The notes: generated from the sequence alone by a model not told the origin. 64,000 nucleotides of DNA from Crocodylus rhombifer (GCA_038503035.1 JAVSML010000944.1:1-64000), one strand, 5' to 3'; shown: positions 12,760 through 23,536, counted from the first letter of the stretch. Program-made: numbers and translations.

Positions 12760-14240
12760 TCCCCGCCTACATCCAGCCTTTAAAACTGTGGTTCTCAACA
12801 TGTTTACACACAAAGCACATGAAACTCCAGCTTTGGCACCCAGCTCATCCTGATTACAGCTTTGGCACCCAAGTTATGATGAACCCGTTTCCTGGACTTT
12901 GCCCTATTCTCAGATAAGCTTCCCTGATCTCTCATACCATGGTCCCTAACACAGAGTCTTAGTCTTTCTGACTAACCAATCTCAGAAAAATAAAACTACT
13001 CCTGCAGTGCTGCCTGTCGTGGGCCAGTAGGGGGTGCTCCTGCGCTGAGCCACCCACCTCACTGCACCCGACCACCTTCCAGGCTCCGAGTGCCTCCCTG
13101 GGGGCGCCTCACATCTGGCGAACCCCCTTCCTGGAGCACACCTGCTAGCCTGGGGGTAACGTTACCACCACCCAGGGTCTGGACTGATCCTGGTTCTGTG
13201 CCCCATGGGAAACACAGGCCTAGTAGACCTTGAGGGTACTCAACCACTTCAAGAATTTGGGGTGCTTCCTTCAGTCTGAAGCACAAATAATGGTCTCCCT
13301 TAGTCAGCCAAACCAAGGGGATCCCAAGGTATAATCTAGCCCCTCTCCCATGCTAGGTACAAAGGAGAAATGTATTGGCTACAAAGAGTAGGTTTTGAAT
13401 AGGGTACAGAGTAGAGTGATATCAGAAAATCCCATAGAGCAAACAGGGTGGCTGGATAGTCTTTGATCATGCATCTGAGTTACTGCAAGCTACATATCTA
13501 GTTAGCTCTCAGGTAGCTTACTCACAAGTATCATCTGGAGGCAGGCAGTTCCCTGATCATGAGTTTCCAGATAGAAAGCAAGTTTCAGATGACCTCATTT
13601 ACCTGGTCCAATGGAGGCCAGCACCTGTTGGCTGCCAGCCAACTAATTTGAGATGCATCACTGGCTGCCAGGTAGACTGGCATTGCTCAGAACAATAGGG
13701 ATCCTAAGACCCTCACCTAGGTATGTGATGCCAGTCACATAGGCAGAGGGAGCAGGTTATCCCACTGCTGCAGGAATGTATTCAGCTCAGGTTACAATAC
13801 TCAGGGTTACCTAAGGAGCCCATGGGATGTCTGCCTTCTGCTGGGACTATGCTAACCAAATTGTCACACAGCTGAGTTTTTGGGGAGAGACAGAAATGGC
13901 ATTCTACCTCACTGCCTAGACAAGTCAGCATGCTGAGGGAATCCACCAGCATGTATACTGTTGCAAAAGGTTTTAAGGATGATTGTATTCCCCATCCTGT
14001 TTGAGTGACTCACACTGCATGGAGGGGGATTTTATGCTTAGGAAAACAAAGATGGCACCTGCAGCTAGCACATGTATTGTTAGTACCATGAAGATTCAAA
14101 CCTGGGGCAGCCAGAGGTTCAGTCCTCAACACCACTACACAGCTAGTAAGACACTAGCCCCAACCCAGGCCATTTCCTCCCATGGGGATATTAGGGAGGA
14201 GTCGGGTGACATGGGGAAACCTATAGGCACTGCAAGCCAC
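12760..14240. other. unassigned, possibly degraded LTR-retroelement DNA
   Basis: A mixture of AT-rich and GC-rich sequence. GTGGTTCTCAACATG at about 12788 resembles an hAT terminus, without a visible partner. Frames of about 85 codons (13059-13316 minus, 13983-14243 plus) show no motif. Confidence 0.35.
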
Positions 14241-14244
14241 TGAC

Positions 14245-14480
14245 AGGAGGACTATAAAACCCCTTTTACTCTCCGTGGGACTTGTCACAGAAACAGTTTT
14301 TGTGTGTGTTCGACTTGGGTTGTTTGCCATTTCTGCTCCCAGCCTTACCATAGTACCTGCTCCTGCTCTGTTTGGACCTGCCAGCTCTGATCCTCCTTCC
14401 TCCCTGATCATGATACTGCCTCAACCCTTGGCCTGAAGACCTGGATTTTGACTGATGCCTAGTGTGACTGCAGCCTGCCC
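14245..14480 (+). promoter_or_regulatory. LTR-like promoter block with TATA box
   Basis: A TATA box (CTATAAAACC at 14252-14261) is followed within about 35 bases by CT-rich, repeat-like leader sequence. This is the usual arrangement of an LTR U3/R junction. A gypsy-type integrase fragment lies 1 kb downstream on the same strand, supporting an LTR remnant. LTR boundaries are not visible. Confidence 0.35.
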
Positions 14481-14890
14481 ATGGTAATTTGCTGAGTGAC
14501 TGCCTATGGCCCAGTTGATCCTACACATAGGGAGGACTCATTTTCTTCCTGTCTCGTGTGTGCAGTCTATTCCACATATCAAGTGTTTGGGGTGGAATTT
14601 TTCATAATATTCTGGGAATGGATCCAGAGTGGGGGGCATGACCCAGCTGTATCCCCCTTAGGCTGTGTGGCCCACAAACAATTTGCTCTCTGAGCTCTCC
14701 AGCCTGTCTGAACAGCTCCTGCTAGAGCTCCTCATGTGCCATGAGCTCTCTGAATTCATCAGCTGATCAGCATGAGCTCTGGCTGAAGACCCTGCTGTCA
14801 TGCAGCTCTGGGGCTTATGGGATGAGTGCTGCCACCACTTGTCCTGTTTTATATTGAGTGTCTGTATATGTGTTTTGAATTCCATCAGCA

Positions 14891-14952
14891 GTGGTGCTGC
14901 CCAAATTGCATTATTTTGTGTTTCTGCTTGCTGTTCTGCTTAGTGTTAAGGG
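14891..14952 (+). repeat. direct repeat, left copy
   Basis: About 60 bp, roughly 90% identical to 15414-15476. Shared core words are TTGTGTTTCTGC and TGCTGTTCTGCTTAGTGTTA. The two copies bracket 460 bp that includes a gypsy integrase fragment. Confidence 0.75.
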
Positions 14953-15299
14953 TTTACTGTCCCTGAGTGTGGCAGTATACCCCCTACAAAAAGGCGATGC
15001 TGACACAAAGATGCAGTGCTTCCAGGCAGTCGCTGCTCACCACCCGGCCACCAACACCACCAGCGGCATCTGTGGGCAGTCCGCGATAGCCATTGGCCAC
15101 CACTGATGCTGCTGGCAGCATCTGCGGTTGGTCACCAATTGCTGGTTGGTGCTGGCCCCCAACCCCCACTGACAGCATCTGCGGGGGCTCCACGTTTACT
15201 GCTGCTGCACTCCTGCTGCTCCTGCCACCACCGCCATGCTCCCACAACCACTGTGCCCTCCCAGCCACTGGGGGCATGCGCTGTTCATGGTGGGAAGTA

Positions 15300-15406
15300 C
15301 TATGGTCTCATCTGTACATAGATTTTGCTGGCCCTTTCCAAGGCCAGATATTCTTTATTGTCACTGATTCCTTCTCAAAGTGGCTGCAAGTTATTTTCAT
15401 GGCCTC
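15300..15406 (+). pseudogene. Ty3/gypsy integrase core fragment
   Basis: The plus frame reads YIDFAGPFQG, then IVTDSFSKW. In gypsy integrases this is the first catalytic Asp region (HIDFAGPFQG..D.(Y/F)SKW). Only about 35 residues remain: no HHCC zinc finger before it and no DDE completion after it. GC-rich low-complexity sequence with repeated CAGCATCTG words precedes it (about 15050-15240). It is a dead fragment of an LTR retrotransposon, distinct from the minus-strand gypsy at 21.8-23.5 kb. Confidence 0.75.
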
Positions 15407-15413
15407 AGTGTTT

Positions 15414-15476
15414 GGGTGTTGCCCAAACTTCATTATCTTGTGTTTCTGCCTGCTGTTCTGCTTAGTGTTAAGGTTA
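15414..15476 (+). repeat. direct repeat, right copy
   Basis: Partner of 14891-14952, same orientation, offset about 523 bp. It begins directly after the integrase fragment stops being recognisable. Confidence 0.75.
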
Positions 15477-15780
15477 GTTAGTGGTTGTTAATACAGAAGG
15501 TTCCCTTCTTCCCTGCATGATCTCTCTGGACAAGAACTCCACAGATACACTAAATGTCCCCTCTTCCCTCATCTCTTTTCCCCTGCTGCTGAATTCAGCA
15601 AGGGTTGGGGGAGGGAGGACGGGCAGGCAAATAAGTGACAGTGCTTATCCCTTGGACTCTGGAACTGTATGAAAGTAGGGGTCTTGCCAGAGCCTGAGCC
15701 AATCAGCTGGTGATCGCAGAGCTCGTGGCACATATGCACGTCCAGCAGAAGCTGATAAGTAACCTCAGCGCCCTTTTGCC

Positions 15781-15930
15781 CCAATCTTGGATCCACCCAT
15801 ATTATGCTCTGCTTCATTGGGACAGATGCATTCTGTCTGATCTAATTCAATGACTGCTCTTTAATTGTGACACTGTTGACATAACTCCTAGCATACTGCT
15901 GAGTACTTTATTCATGATTAACAGGTGTTA
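15781..15930 (+). repeat. 150-bp inverted repeat, left arm
   Basis: Compared base by base, this arm matches the reverse complement of 16841-16990 without gaps: about 135 of 150 positions. Similarity stops sharply at both ends of the arm. The outer edge begins CCAATCTTGGATCCACCC. No transposase frame is present in the 910-bp interval. Confidence 0.85.
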
Positions 15931-16071
15931 GAGGTGTGAAATTGTACGGTCAGATCAAGAACTCGGGAATGGCATCTGGGATCTGGTTGTACTTATCCAT
16001 GTCACATCAAAATATGAAATGTACTCTGATTTCCAAGCAACCAGGACTTTGAAGTCTGAAAGACTATATAA

Positions 16072-16270
16072 CAGTGGTCAGCAATGTTTATGGGCACAGT
16101 GCCCAAAACACCCCACCCTCAACTTGCAAGATGTTGGTGGGCTAGGGAAGATGGTGGAGAAACTGCAAGGGGCCTGATACTTGTTGCGGCAGTGCAGCTC
16201 TAGCCCCTTCCCTGTCGCCTGCCTTTGTGTTCCATGCTCTGGCATGTGTGCCAGGGGTTGCTGACCCCTG
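16072..16270. mobile_element. non-autonomous hAT-type element
   Basis: Left end CAGTGGTCAGCAATG and right end CAACCCCTGGCACA-type mirrored terminus (reverse complement CAGGGGTCAGCAACC). The A/T-rich flanks ctatataa and atatatgg agree only partly. It sits between the arms of the 150-bp inverted repeat, so it was probably a later insertion. Confidence 0.6.
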
Positions 16271-16493
16271 ATATATGGCATATTTTATCAATAATTTTAT
16301 TTTCCCCAGGGAAAAAGGATGGTGCTGAGGGAATAAACTCAGAGAGCTTATGTAAGCTATCATAGTAAAAGAAAAATGCTAAGGTTGAACTGCTATGAAA
16401 TGCAATACTAAATAAATCCAAAGTTAATAGTATGCATGGAATTGTTTATAATTACCAGGGACCCTGGTTTTCTCTGATTTAAAAAAAAATCCC

Positions 16494-16660
16494 TAATGTT
16501 CAGTTAAAAAAAAAAGTAACCCTAAATCTACATGTTTCCTGGATCTAAAATGAAACACCACTCTCTCTCTCTATATATATATTTCTATATCTATAAATTA
16601 GTGGTGTTTCATTTTCATGGAAAAATGTGGATTTGAGGTTACATTTTTTTAAAATGAAAA
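16494..16660. repeat. palindromic MITE-like hairpin with microsatellite loop
   Basis: Arms of about 60 bp: AAAATGAAACACCACT (16548-16563) pairs with AGTGGTGTTTCATTTT further right. The outer part (AGTAACCCTAAATCTACAT) pairs with ATGTGGATTTGAGGTTAC. The loop is a CT/TA microsatellite. No coding frame. Confidence 0.6.
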
Positions 16661-16840
16661 TTGTGGATTTTTTTTTATCAAAGAAAGCCAGGATCCCAGT
16701 GTTCCCTGTCAGCTTTGTGTTCCTGAGGGTTCCAGAGCATGATGTGGGTTCCTGCTGGGTGCCAGGAACCCAGCTTTGTGTTTCAATCTTGGATCTACTC
16801 ACATGCAGATCCCTGTGTTACCTGTCACAGAGATCCTGGT

Positions 16841-16990
16841 TAACACCTGTTGATCATCCATAAAGTACTCAGCAGTACCCTAGATGTTACGCCAACAATG
16901 TCACAATTAAGAAGCAGTCATTGAATTGGATCAGACAGAATGCATCTGTCCCAATGAGGCAGAGCATAATGTGGGTGGATCCAAGTTTGG
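16841..16990 (-). repeat. 150-bp inverted repeat, right arm
   Basis: Reverse-complement partner of 15781-15930, about 90% identical and ungapped. A shorter word related to the arm edge, CAATCTTGGATCTACTCACA, appears just inside at about 16785, suggesting local rearrangement. Confidence 0.85.
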
Positions 16991-16994
16991 AATA

Positions 16995-18375
16995 CAAACC
17001 TGGGTTCCTGGCATTTAGCTTGCTAGACTTACAAAGGACTTTTTCTCAACTGCCCCCCCCCACACACACACACCTCACCTAACCAAAACTAAGAAAAGTT
17101 TAATAGGCATCTCAGGCCATACATTCCCTGGTCCCAGTATGGGAGCCCAATTTAAACTTAATTGACTAAAACTTGGTCACCGGGTTAGGGGATGCTGAAG
17201 CAAGAGACCAAGTCAGACACTTGAACAATGGGTAAGGGTTCATCACAATGTCCAGCCTGTTGGAACCCTGACCACAAATGCTGTCATACTTTTCCTGGGA
17301 TGACTGGTGGAAAGCCCTCCCCACAAAGTTTATGAATACTCCAAATAATCCCCTTAAGTATGTTCCATGTGCCCTTGGGATTTCCTGTTTTAGAAAACAG
17401 ACCAAATCAAGGCACCAGTAAAAGACTACAGTCAGCTCTTAAAGTCCTGCTAAGTTGAAACTTATTCACAGCAAGTAAAATACAAAACACTGATGCTAAC
17501 TTCACAGTGCAAGCATAGCTAGGCCATCTGAGAAGAAATAAAGCGGTATCCCTTCCAGTTTATCTTCTATATTCATAATACTTTCAAGCTGGCTCCTAGG
17601 TGTCTGGTTATTCCTTAAAACCTTATGTTTTCCTGGTTGTTAATTAGTTTCTTGCGAAGTTCCAAACCAGATAACCCCTTGTCACTGAAAAAGGTAATTC
17701 ATTTAAATTGAAGCTGTTTAAGTAACATGATTTTCCCTGTCAATTCCAGCTTGGGACTCTCTTGATTTACACAATGAAAAGAATGCTTTGAAGAGGCTGG
17801 ACTAAGAGTATAAGAAAGCAGCAAACAGTGTTCTTTAAGAGAGAGAAATCTCTCTGACACTATCCGCTGTTGTTCTCGAGAAGCTGGGATAAACAGATCA
17901 TCTCGTTTCATCTCATGTTTAACCTTCAGTGATTGTGCTAGGAACTTTGTCTGTCAACAAAACATGCAAGTGCCCTGGAATGGTGAGATCCCAGCTCGTG
18001 CTCTCTCTTTTTCTCTCTAGGCATAGCTTTCTGAACCTGAATTTTATTAGTTAAGCTTGAGCTAGGTTTTCCCACATATTCAATTGAACAAGGACAATAT
18101 TGTAATAGTTTTTCTTTGCTTTTCCTTGCATGGCTATTATTGCTAGTACCATCATAAATTTCATATACTTAATAATAAATCACTTTTATAGTCAAACTGG
18201 TACTAACCGGGTGTATTTTTCCTTCTCTGCTTCCCCTTCCCCATTTGCTGTGCAGCAACGCTTCTCTTACCTAAGCCAAATATCCCTGTAAAGCCCAAAA
18301 ACACTGCAGTGTTTGCTCATCAAGAGGCTAACACTACTAAGACAGTTAGGGCAAAAGATTGGGACATGCTAATTT
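16995..18375. other. intergenic, no gene seen
   Basis: Contains a C-run followed by (CA)n at about 17051-17072. No coding exon, transposon end or RNA gene recognised. The upstream part of the retroviral LTR beginning near 18.4 kb may extend into it. Confidence 0.45.
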
Positions 18376-18379
18376 TGAG

Positions 18380-18850
18380 ACACATAAGGGGATCAGCTTG
18401 TATAGGCTGATTGACCCAGTTTGGCTCAGACAATGCCATAATTAACTGAATGCTGGCCCATGAGGATGTCAGCTGGACACCCACCCTGATTCAGAGGTAT
18501 TCTGTTCACCTATGTGCTTGTCTGACTGCATTTTATTGTTACCTTAATTAACTGATTCCTGGCATATGAGGGTGTCAGCCTGTACATGCTGATCAACCCG
18601 GCCAGGTCAGGCATGTCACATTAATCTGTGTGTGTGTGTATGTATTTGACTGATTTGGTGGCCAGCCCCATTGAAATTGAGTCCTGCAAGATAGCTCCAC
18701 TGGGGGTGACGACTTGCAAAAGGGAGAGATACAGTTCCATATAGAAACACAAGTAACACACACAGCATATTGATCGCATTACAGAGACTGCAGAAACATA
18801 CCCCTAATAAATAAGCATACCCCAAAGTGACAGGTAAATCTGGTAACAAA
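18380..18850 (+). mobile_element. probable 5' LTR (3' portion) of an endogenous retrovirus
   Basis: Placed by what follows: a primer-site-like TTGGTGGAGAATGCGGG starts at 18851 and a gag frame at 19.4 kb. Inside the block a diverged unit occurs twice (about 18392-18480 and 18545-18620), sharing TAATTAACTGA and a GAGG.TGTCAGC word, as often seen in U3 enhancers. A polyadenylation-type AATAAA lies at 18807-18812. The left edge of the LTR is not visible. Confidence 0.5.
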
Positions 18851-18867
18851 TTGGTGGAGAATGCGGG
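18851..18867 (+). other. candidate retroviral primer binding site
   Basis: The sequence TTGGTGGAGAATGCGGG directly follows an LTR-like end (..TAACA). The first nine bases TGGTGGAGA fit the 3' end of a tRNA-Ala type primer; the remainder only loosely. The position between LTR and gag supports the call, but primer identity is tentative. Confidence 0.4.
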
Positions 18868-19422
18868 CAGCACATGACTTTAATCACATGGTAATTGTTG
18901 AGTAGTTGCTGCAGAGTGGGGAAAATGAGGCACAGGCCTAAGACAGCTTTCTCTTCCTTTTTTTCCCCTCTCTTTTCTTTCTTATCAGACCAAGCTCCTT
19001 TAGCGAGATCCCACTTTCATAGACTATTTGGTAAATTCCTGTAACTTTTAAGTTAGGAATTGTGCTGGAATAACTTTAAGACCATGCCATAAAGAGTTAA
19101 GAGTTGTGATACAGAACTAAGATTTTAGAGTAATACTGTGTCAGCATGAGATCTGAGTGGCTGTGTAAAAGAGGCTTTTTCATAGTGATCATTAGTATGA
19201 TAAGGGAAATGGAGATATGTGGAAAAACCCCTTTAGCTGCTTGCCTGAGGCAAGAGAAACCCTGAAGGTTAGAGAGGTGGGTAATGAAGAAGAGGAAATG
19301 CCCCTGGGAAAGAGGGTGCTTCAAGGGGAAGACTCTCCCGACTGAGGCAGGTTTGTTTTGAACGGTATTGCACCACCCTTAAGCCACTTGGTAGTGCAAA
19401 AGATGCAGCTGCTGCCTGGGCA

Positions 19423-20095
19423 TTGTTTTATGCATGTTTGGAAATGATTGAAATGTTAAAGGGGAAGCAGGAACTGGAGCTTGAGAGAGAGCAGTTACAA
19501 CAGTGTTTAAAAGAATGTGAGAAGAACAGATGTGACTTTATAGCAGAAACACTTGAACTGGTGACTCTACTTAGAGATATACAGGAAGAGAGAGACAAGG
19601 CAAGCAGGACTGCAGAACAGTATAGGGAAGAATTAACACACACAAAAGTGTTGTTAGCAGAAGCAAGAGCTGCAACTCATTTCCTGGCAGATGAAAACAA
19701 GGCAGCAAAGGAGCAGAAAGCCATCGGAAGTGTGAGGCAGAGATTAGTAAATTGCATGCCCAACTTAGTGCTTATAAGGGGGTGGCAGCAGCTATAAGGT
19801 TGAGAGAGGATTGTGACTTTGAATCCCCTGGGAAAATAGCAATACCCTCTGATGCTGTCCCCAAAAGCCCATTCAACCCCGATTGGCCCCACATGCATAA
19901 TGTTGTCCCTGTTTCCATCAGGGAGGTTATTCACCTAATTGCAGGAACTGATCTTCCCACAAAGGAGTTGGTCACAGACATAGTGAGATGGTCCCCTAGT
20001 CAAGCCAAGGCTACTGCTGAAAGACTGGGACCACTGAATCGTGATACTGGCATTGCGTGGCTGACTCGAATTTGGCAAATGTACCTCTTTGCTGA
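19423..20095 (+). pseudogene. endogenous retrovirus gag, N-terminal part (broken)
   Basis: The first frame (19423-19797) begins with a strongly charged alpha-helical coiled-coil stretch of about 90 residues, rich in E, L, K and Q. A frame change near 19.75 kb leads into a second frame (to about 20.09 kb) that looks like the matrix/capsid part, with many Pro residues and a WLTRIWQMYLFAD end. The frame is then cut by a minus-strand CR1. The capsid part appears to resume at 23.54 kb. Structural polyprotein remnant, non-functional: frameshift plus a 3.4-kb interruption. The retroviral genus was not determined. Confidence 0.65.
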
Positions 20096-20432
20096 TTTCA
20101 TAGATTTCATAGACATTAGGGCTGGAAGGGACCTCAGAAGATCGAGTCCAGCCCCCCGCCCCAGGGGCAGGAAGTCAGCTGGAGTCACAGGATCCCAGCA
20201 AGATAAATATCCAATTGACTCTTAAAGGAGTCCAAAGTAGGTGCTTGCACCACCTCTGGTGGCAGTCTGTTCCAGGCCTTGGGGGCTCAGACAGTAAAGA
20301 AGTTCTTCCTTATGTCCAGCCTAAAACAGTCTTGGAGGAGTTTGCAACAGTTTGACCTTGTCATCCCATGGGGCACTTTGGTGAACAGGCATTCCCCCAG
20401 ATCCTGATGTACACTCCTTTATATACTTATAG
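20096..20432 (-). mobile_element. CR1 LINE 3' end, minus orientation
   Basis: Begins TTTCATAGATTTCATAGAC, the reverse complement of the CR1 ATTCTATGA-type tail. It continues with GGCTGGAAGGGACCTCAGAAG and the AGTCCAGCCCCC word typical of the CR1 3' UTR read backwards. Similarity is lost near 20432. 5'-truncated, as most CR1 copies are. It interrupts the retroviral gag. Confidence 0.8.
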
Positions 20433-21000
20433 GCAGTGTGCCCACCTCCATTCAATGACTTGATCCCGGGCTGCCTTCACCTGGGCTGCTAGGTTAACTA
20501 GACTGGGACTCTCATGCAGACCCCAGAGGACTCCCTGATGACTCTCAGGATGGCCCCCAAACTCACCTGCCACGACTTCGGATGGAACTTCAGTGGAGGG
20601 GGTCCCCTCAGAAGATGCCTCCAGAGTTGTCATGGGTCTCGGCAGATGCCTACGGGGCTCCAACCTTCCCTACACCCCGGCCATGTGCCACCCAATGAGA
20701 CGGTCCTAAGGATCTTTTCGACTGGCCCCTCTGGATGTCTTCCCTGGTTCCCTTGTCCCATTCTACAGGCCAGCCCCTGGACTCCAGCTAACGCTGGAGG
20801 GCCTGGTGATACTCGGTCCTTGGCACCATCCCTCTTGATGTCCCACACACTCCCCGACAGATGTTGTTTGGCTGATGCCGCATTCTCACGTGGGCTCCCA
20901 TCTCCGAGGGACGCCCCTAATTCCCCAAGCCTGGAAAAGGGGCCAAGCTACCCTGCTCTAGACCTGGACCATAATTAAATCCGACTAAGAAAGAAAAGCA
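20433..21000 (-). pseudogene. gag-like region adjoining the gypsy LTR (uncertain)
   Basis: On the minus strand this lies downstream of the LTR-like block. It contains two overlapping short frames (20848-20630 and 20663-20427). The second ends in a helical stretch, VNLAAQVKAARDQVIEW, that could be the start of a gypsy gag. No zinc knuckle or other diagnostic motif is visible, so the assignment rests on position and composition. Confidence 0.3.
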
Positions 21001-21039
21001 TGAGCTGACTGCTCATCCTAGAGAAGCCCTGCACAACGG

Positions 21040-21423
21040 GAACTCTCGGTGTAACAAAAACCCAAAAGAAACTCCAAAAAAGAAAAGAAACGCCACAGGT
21101 GAGAGACGAAAAGGGAAAGCAAAGCAAAGAGGGGCACCCATGAGGTGGGAAGCCCTGTGTCCCCTTTCACTCCTAGACCACTGCGTCCCCTGGCCTGGGA
21201 TCCACACCTCCGCCCTGGCTCGGGTCTATCTGAACCCCTCTGGGATCCGCCTCTCCCCAAACTGTGGCACCTACTGCTCCCCTGCTGGTTCACCTGTTCC
21301 CCACCGGATTCTCCAAGTGCAGGGATTTCCCCTTTCTCCATGCCTATGGCCACCACTGGCTTTGCTCCCAGCTCCTATGATCTTCACTGGTCTTCCCCAG
21401 CATGGAGATCCTCCTCAGCTCCC

Positions 21424-21464
<41 letters not shown>

Positions 21465-21770
21465 CAGCCTCCCTGCCGGCTCCTTTGATCCTCGCTGGCC
21501 TTCCCTGGCAGGAGGATCCTCCGCGGCTCCCTCTGCCACCACCGCAGCTGTCGCCCACAGCGACTGGGCACGTCCCACCTCGCAGTTCCCCACTGCTCCT
21601 TCCACATTCCTCGCGTGCCCACTTGCGCTTGCAGGGCTGGTTTTTATCTTCACCAGGTGATGTCTTTTCCTAATGTCACCTGGCTCCAGCTGCAGATAAA
21701 CGGAGCTGATAAACCGCATAAGCAGTTTTCCCTAGAGCATTTCTCCGCTACCCTGGTCTCCTGCAACAGG
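21040..21770 (-). mobile_element. gypsy LTR-like block, minus orientation
   Basis: On the minus strand the pol frame stops at about 21775. A purine-rich tract (GGGGGAAGTAAAAAG) follows, then TGTTGCAGG, fitting polypurine tract plus LTR start. About 120 bases later comes a TATA-like GATAAAAACC (plus positions 21639-21648). The block is GC-rich and holds a CTG/CAG microsatellite. The far LTR edge is uncertain. The poly-Leu/poly-Ala frames of 111-177 codons here are artefacts of the triplet repeat. Confidence 0.5.
21425..21463. repeat. (CTG)13 microsatellite
   Basis: Thirteen uninterrupted CTG triplets on the plus strand (CAG on the element's own sense strand), inside the gypsy LTR-like block. 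Confidence 0.97.
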
Positions 21771-21774
21771 TAGG

Positions 21775-23535
21775 TTACTTTTTACTTCCCCCTGGGGTCT
21801 GCCTCTGGCTGAGGCTTCCCCTTTGGCTTCCCCTTCCCTGCATTCCTGGGACACAACCCCCCTTTAAGTTGCCTTGGGGCACTTTGGTGTCCCACCTTTG
21901 GGCCATTCCTGGCAGGTTGGTGGTCCCCTCAGTTGGGCTTTTTGAGTCGCTGGCCCGGGCCTTATCTGCACACCTGGACAGAAAATCGACCACCACGTTA
22001 GATTTTCCTGGCCAGTGTACTATATGAAATTCATACGGTTGAAGAGCCAAGGCCCACCATGTGGTTCGGGTGTTGTCTTTCTTAGCCATAATTAGCCATC
22101 TTAGGGGGGCATGGTCTGTCACCAGTTTGAACTCTCTACCCATCAGGTAATATCTGAAATGATCCACTGCCCACCGAATCGCCAGATATTTGTGCTCAAT
22201 TGTTGTGTACCTCGTCTCCGCCGATAGCAGTTTGCAGCTGGCGTAGGCAACCAATCTCTCTGCCCCCTCTTCCTCCTGGGTGAGAACGGCCCTGATTGCT
22301 GTCGCTGAGGCATCTGTCTGTAAGACAAAAGGTTTCTGAAAGTAGGTGCGTGTATTAGAACCTCCTCGCACAAAGCCTTTTTCAGCAGTTCAAAATTCCA
22401 GAACATTTCTTCTGTCCATCTTACAACCCCTGTTTTCCGTCCTTTAAGAGCCTCCGACAGGGGCGCAACCAGCTCTGAGAAACAGGGTACAAACCGGCAG
22501 TAGTAGTTGGTCAGACCTAGGAAAATTCTGAGCTGACGGCAGTTTTGGGGGGGTGGCAAATCCACAGATTGTCTCCACTTTGTCTGCCAATCTTGCCTCT
22601 TCCAACCAAAAACCCCAGGTATTTGGTTTCCTTCTGGGCTAAGGTGCATTTTCATGGGTTTGCTGTTAGCCCGGCTCACCTCAATTCAACCTCCTAGGCT
22701 GAGCCCAGGTTTGTGAGAACACAACGATGTTGTCTATACACGCCACAGTGTATTCAGCGTGGGGTGCTAAGACTCGGTCCATGAAGTGCTGAAATGTTAT
22801 GGCTGCACCATGGAGCCAAATGGCATCCGTACAAACTCGTAGAGTCCCCAAGGGGTTCCAAAGGCCATCTTCGGTTGGTCTTCCTTGGCTACAGGGATCT
22901 GCCAGTAACCCTTTCTGAGGTCAAGGGTTGGGATGTATTGAGCACTCCCGATACGCTCTACTAACTCCACCACGTGGGGCATCGGGAACACACTGAAGAC
23001 TGCCATGGTATTCAGCCACCTGTAGTCCACACACAGCCTCAAGGATCCGTCAGGCTTATGCACTGGGACCAGAGGGCTCCTCCAGGGACTCCTTGACGGG
23101 TGTATGACCCCTTGTTCCAACATCCCATCGATCTCCTTACAGCCCACCTCTAGCAGGTGGTGGGGCAGTGGTCGCCACCTCTCTCACACTGTTGCCCTGG
23201 GCAGGGTTTTTATGGCATGGAAGGTGCCCCAGACCCACCCGGGTTCTTTGCAGAACACGTCCTGGTACTCGGTGACCAAGGCTCAGGCTTCCTGCCTCTG
23301 AGAAACTCTTTCCCTATCCTGAGCTGGGTCCTCCCACTTGGTCCCCCAGCCCCAGGTCTTCATTGTCAGCGTCAGTAAAGGCGGCCCACCTCTCAGGCTC
23401 TTGCCATTCCCAGAGAAGGTTAACATGGTAGATTTGTTTTTCTCACAGGTGACATGGCCGGTATACCTCGTAGTCCACTGGCCCAACCTTCTGGGTTATT
23501 TTGAACGGCCCCTGCCACTGAGTTAGGAGCTTACC
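21775..23535 (-). pseudogene. Ty3/gypsy pol: integrase C-end, RT, RNase H (broken)
   Basis: Read on the minus strand. At 23535-23401 is an integrase C-terminal-type module: QWQGPFKITQKVGPVDYEV, an internal stop, then KQIYHVNLLWEW. About 250 bases later the RT begins (VFCKEPG.., GVIHPSRSPWRSPLVPV, LRLCVDYRWLN, LDLRKGYWQIPV). At 22740-22726 the catalytic YxDD position reads CIDNI, so the box is damaged. RT connection and RNase H follow (LQTDASATAIRAVLTQ; TTIEHKYLAIRWAVDHFRYY; LVTDHAPLRWL; HWPGKSNVVVDFLSR) to a stop at 21775. At least two frame changes and several stops make it non-functional. No integrase follows RNase H. Integrase-before-RT order is known in Gmr1-type gypsy elements. It lies inside the retroviral gag. 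Confidence 0.85.
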
Positions 23536-23536
23536 T

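Noticed and set aside
21140..21719. Frames of 111-177 codons with poly-Ala or poly-Leu
   Set aside because: Generated by the (CTG)13 microsatellite within the LTR-like block; no conserved protein features.
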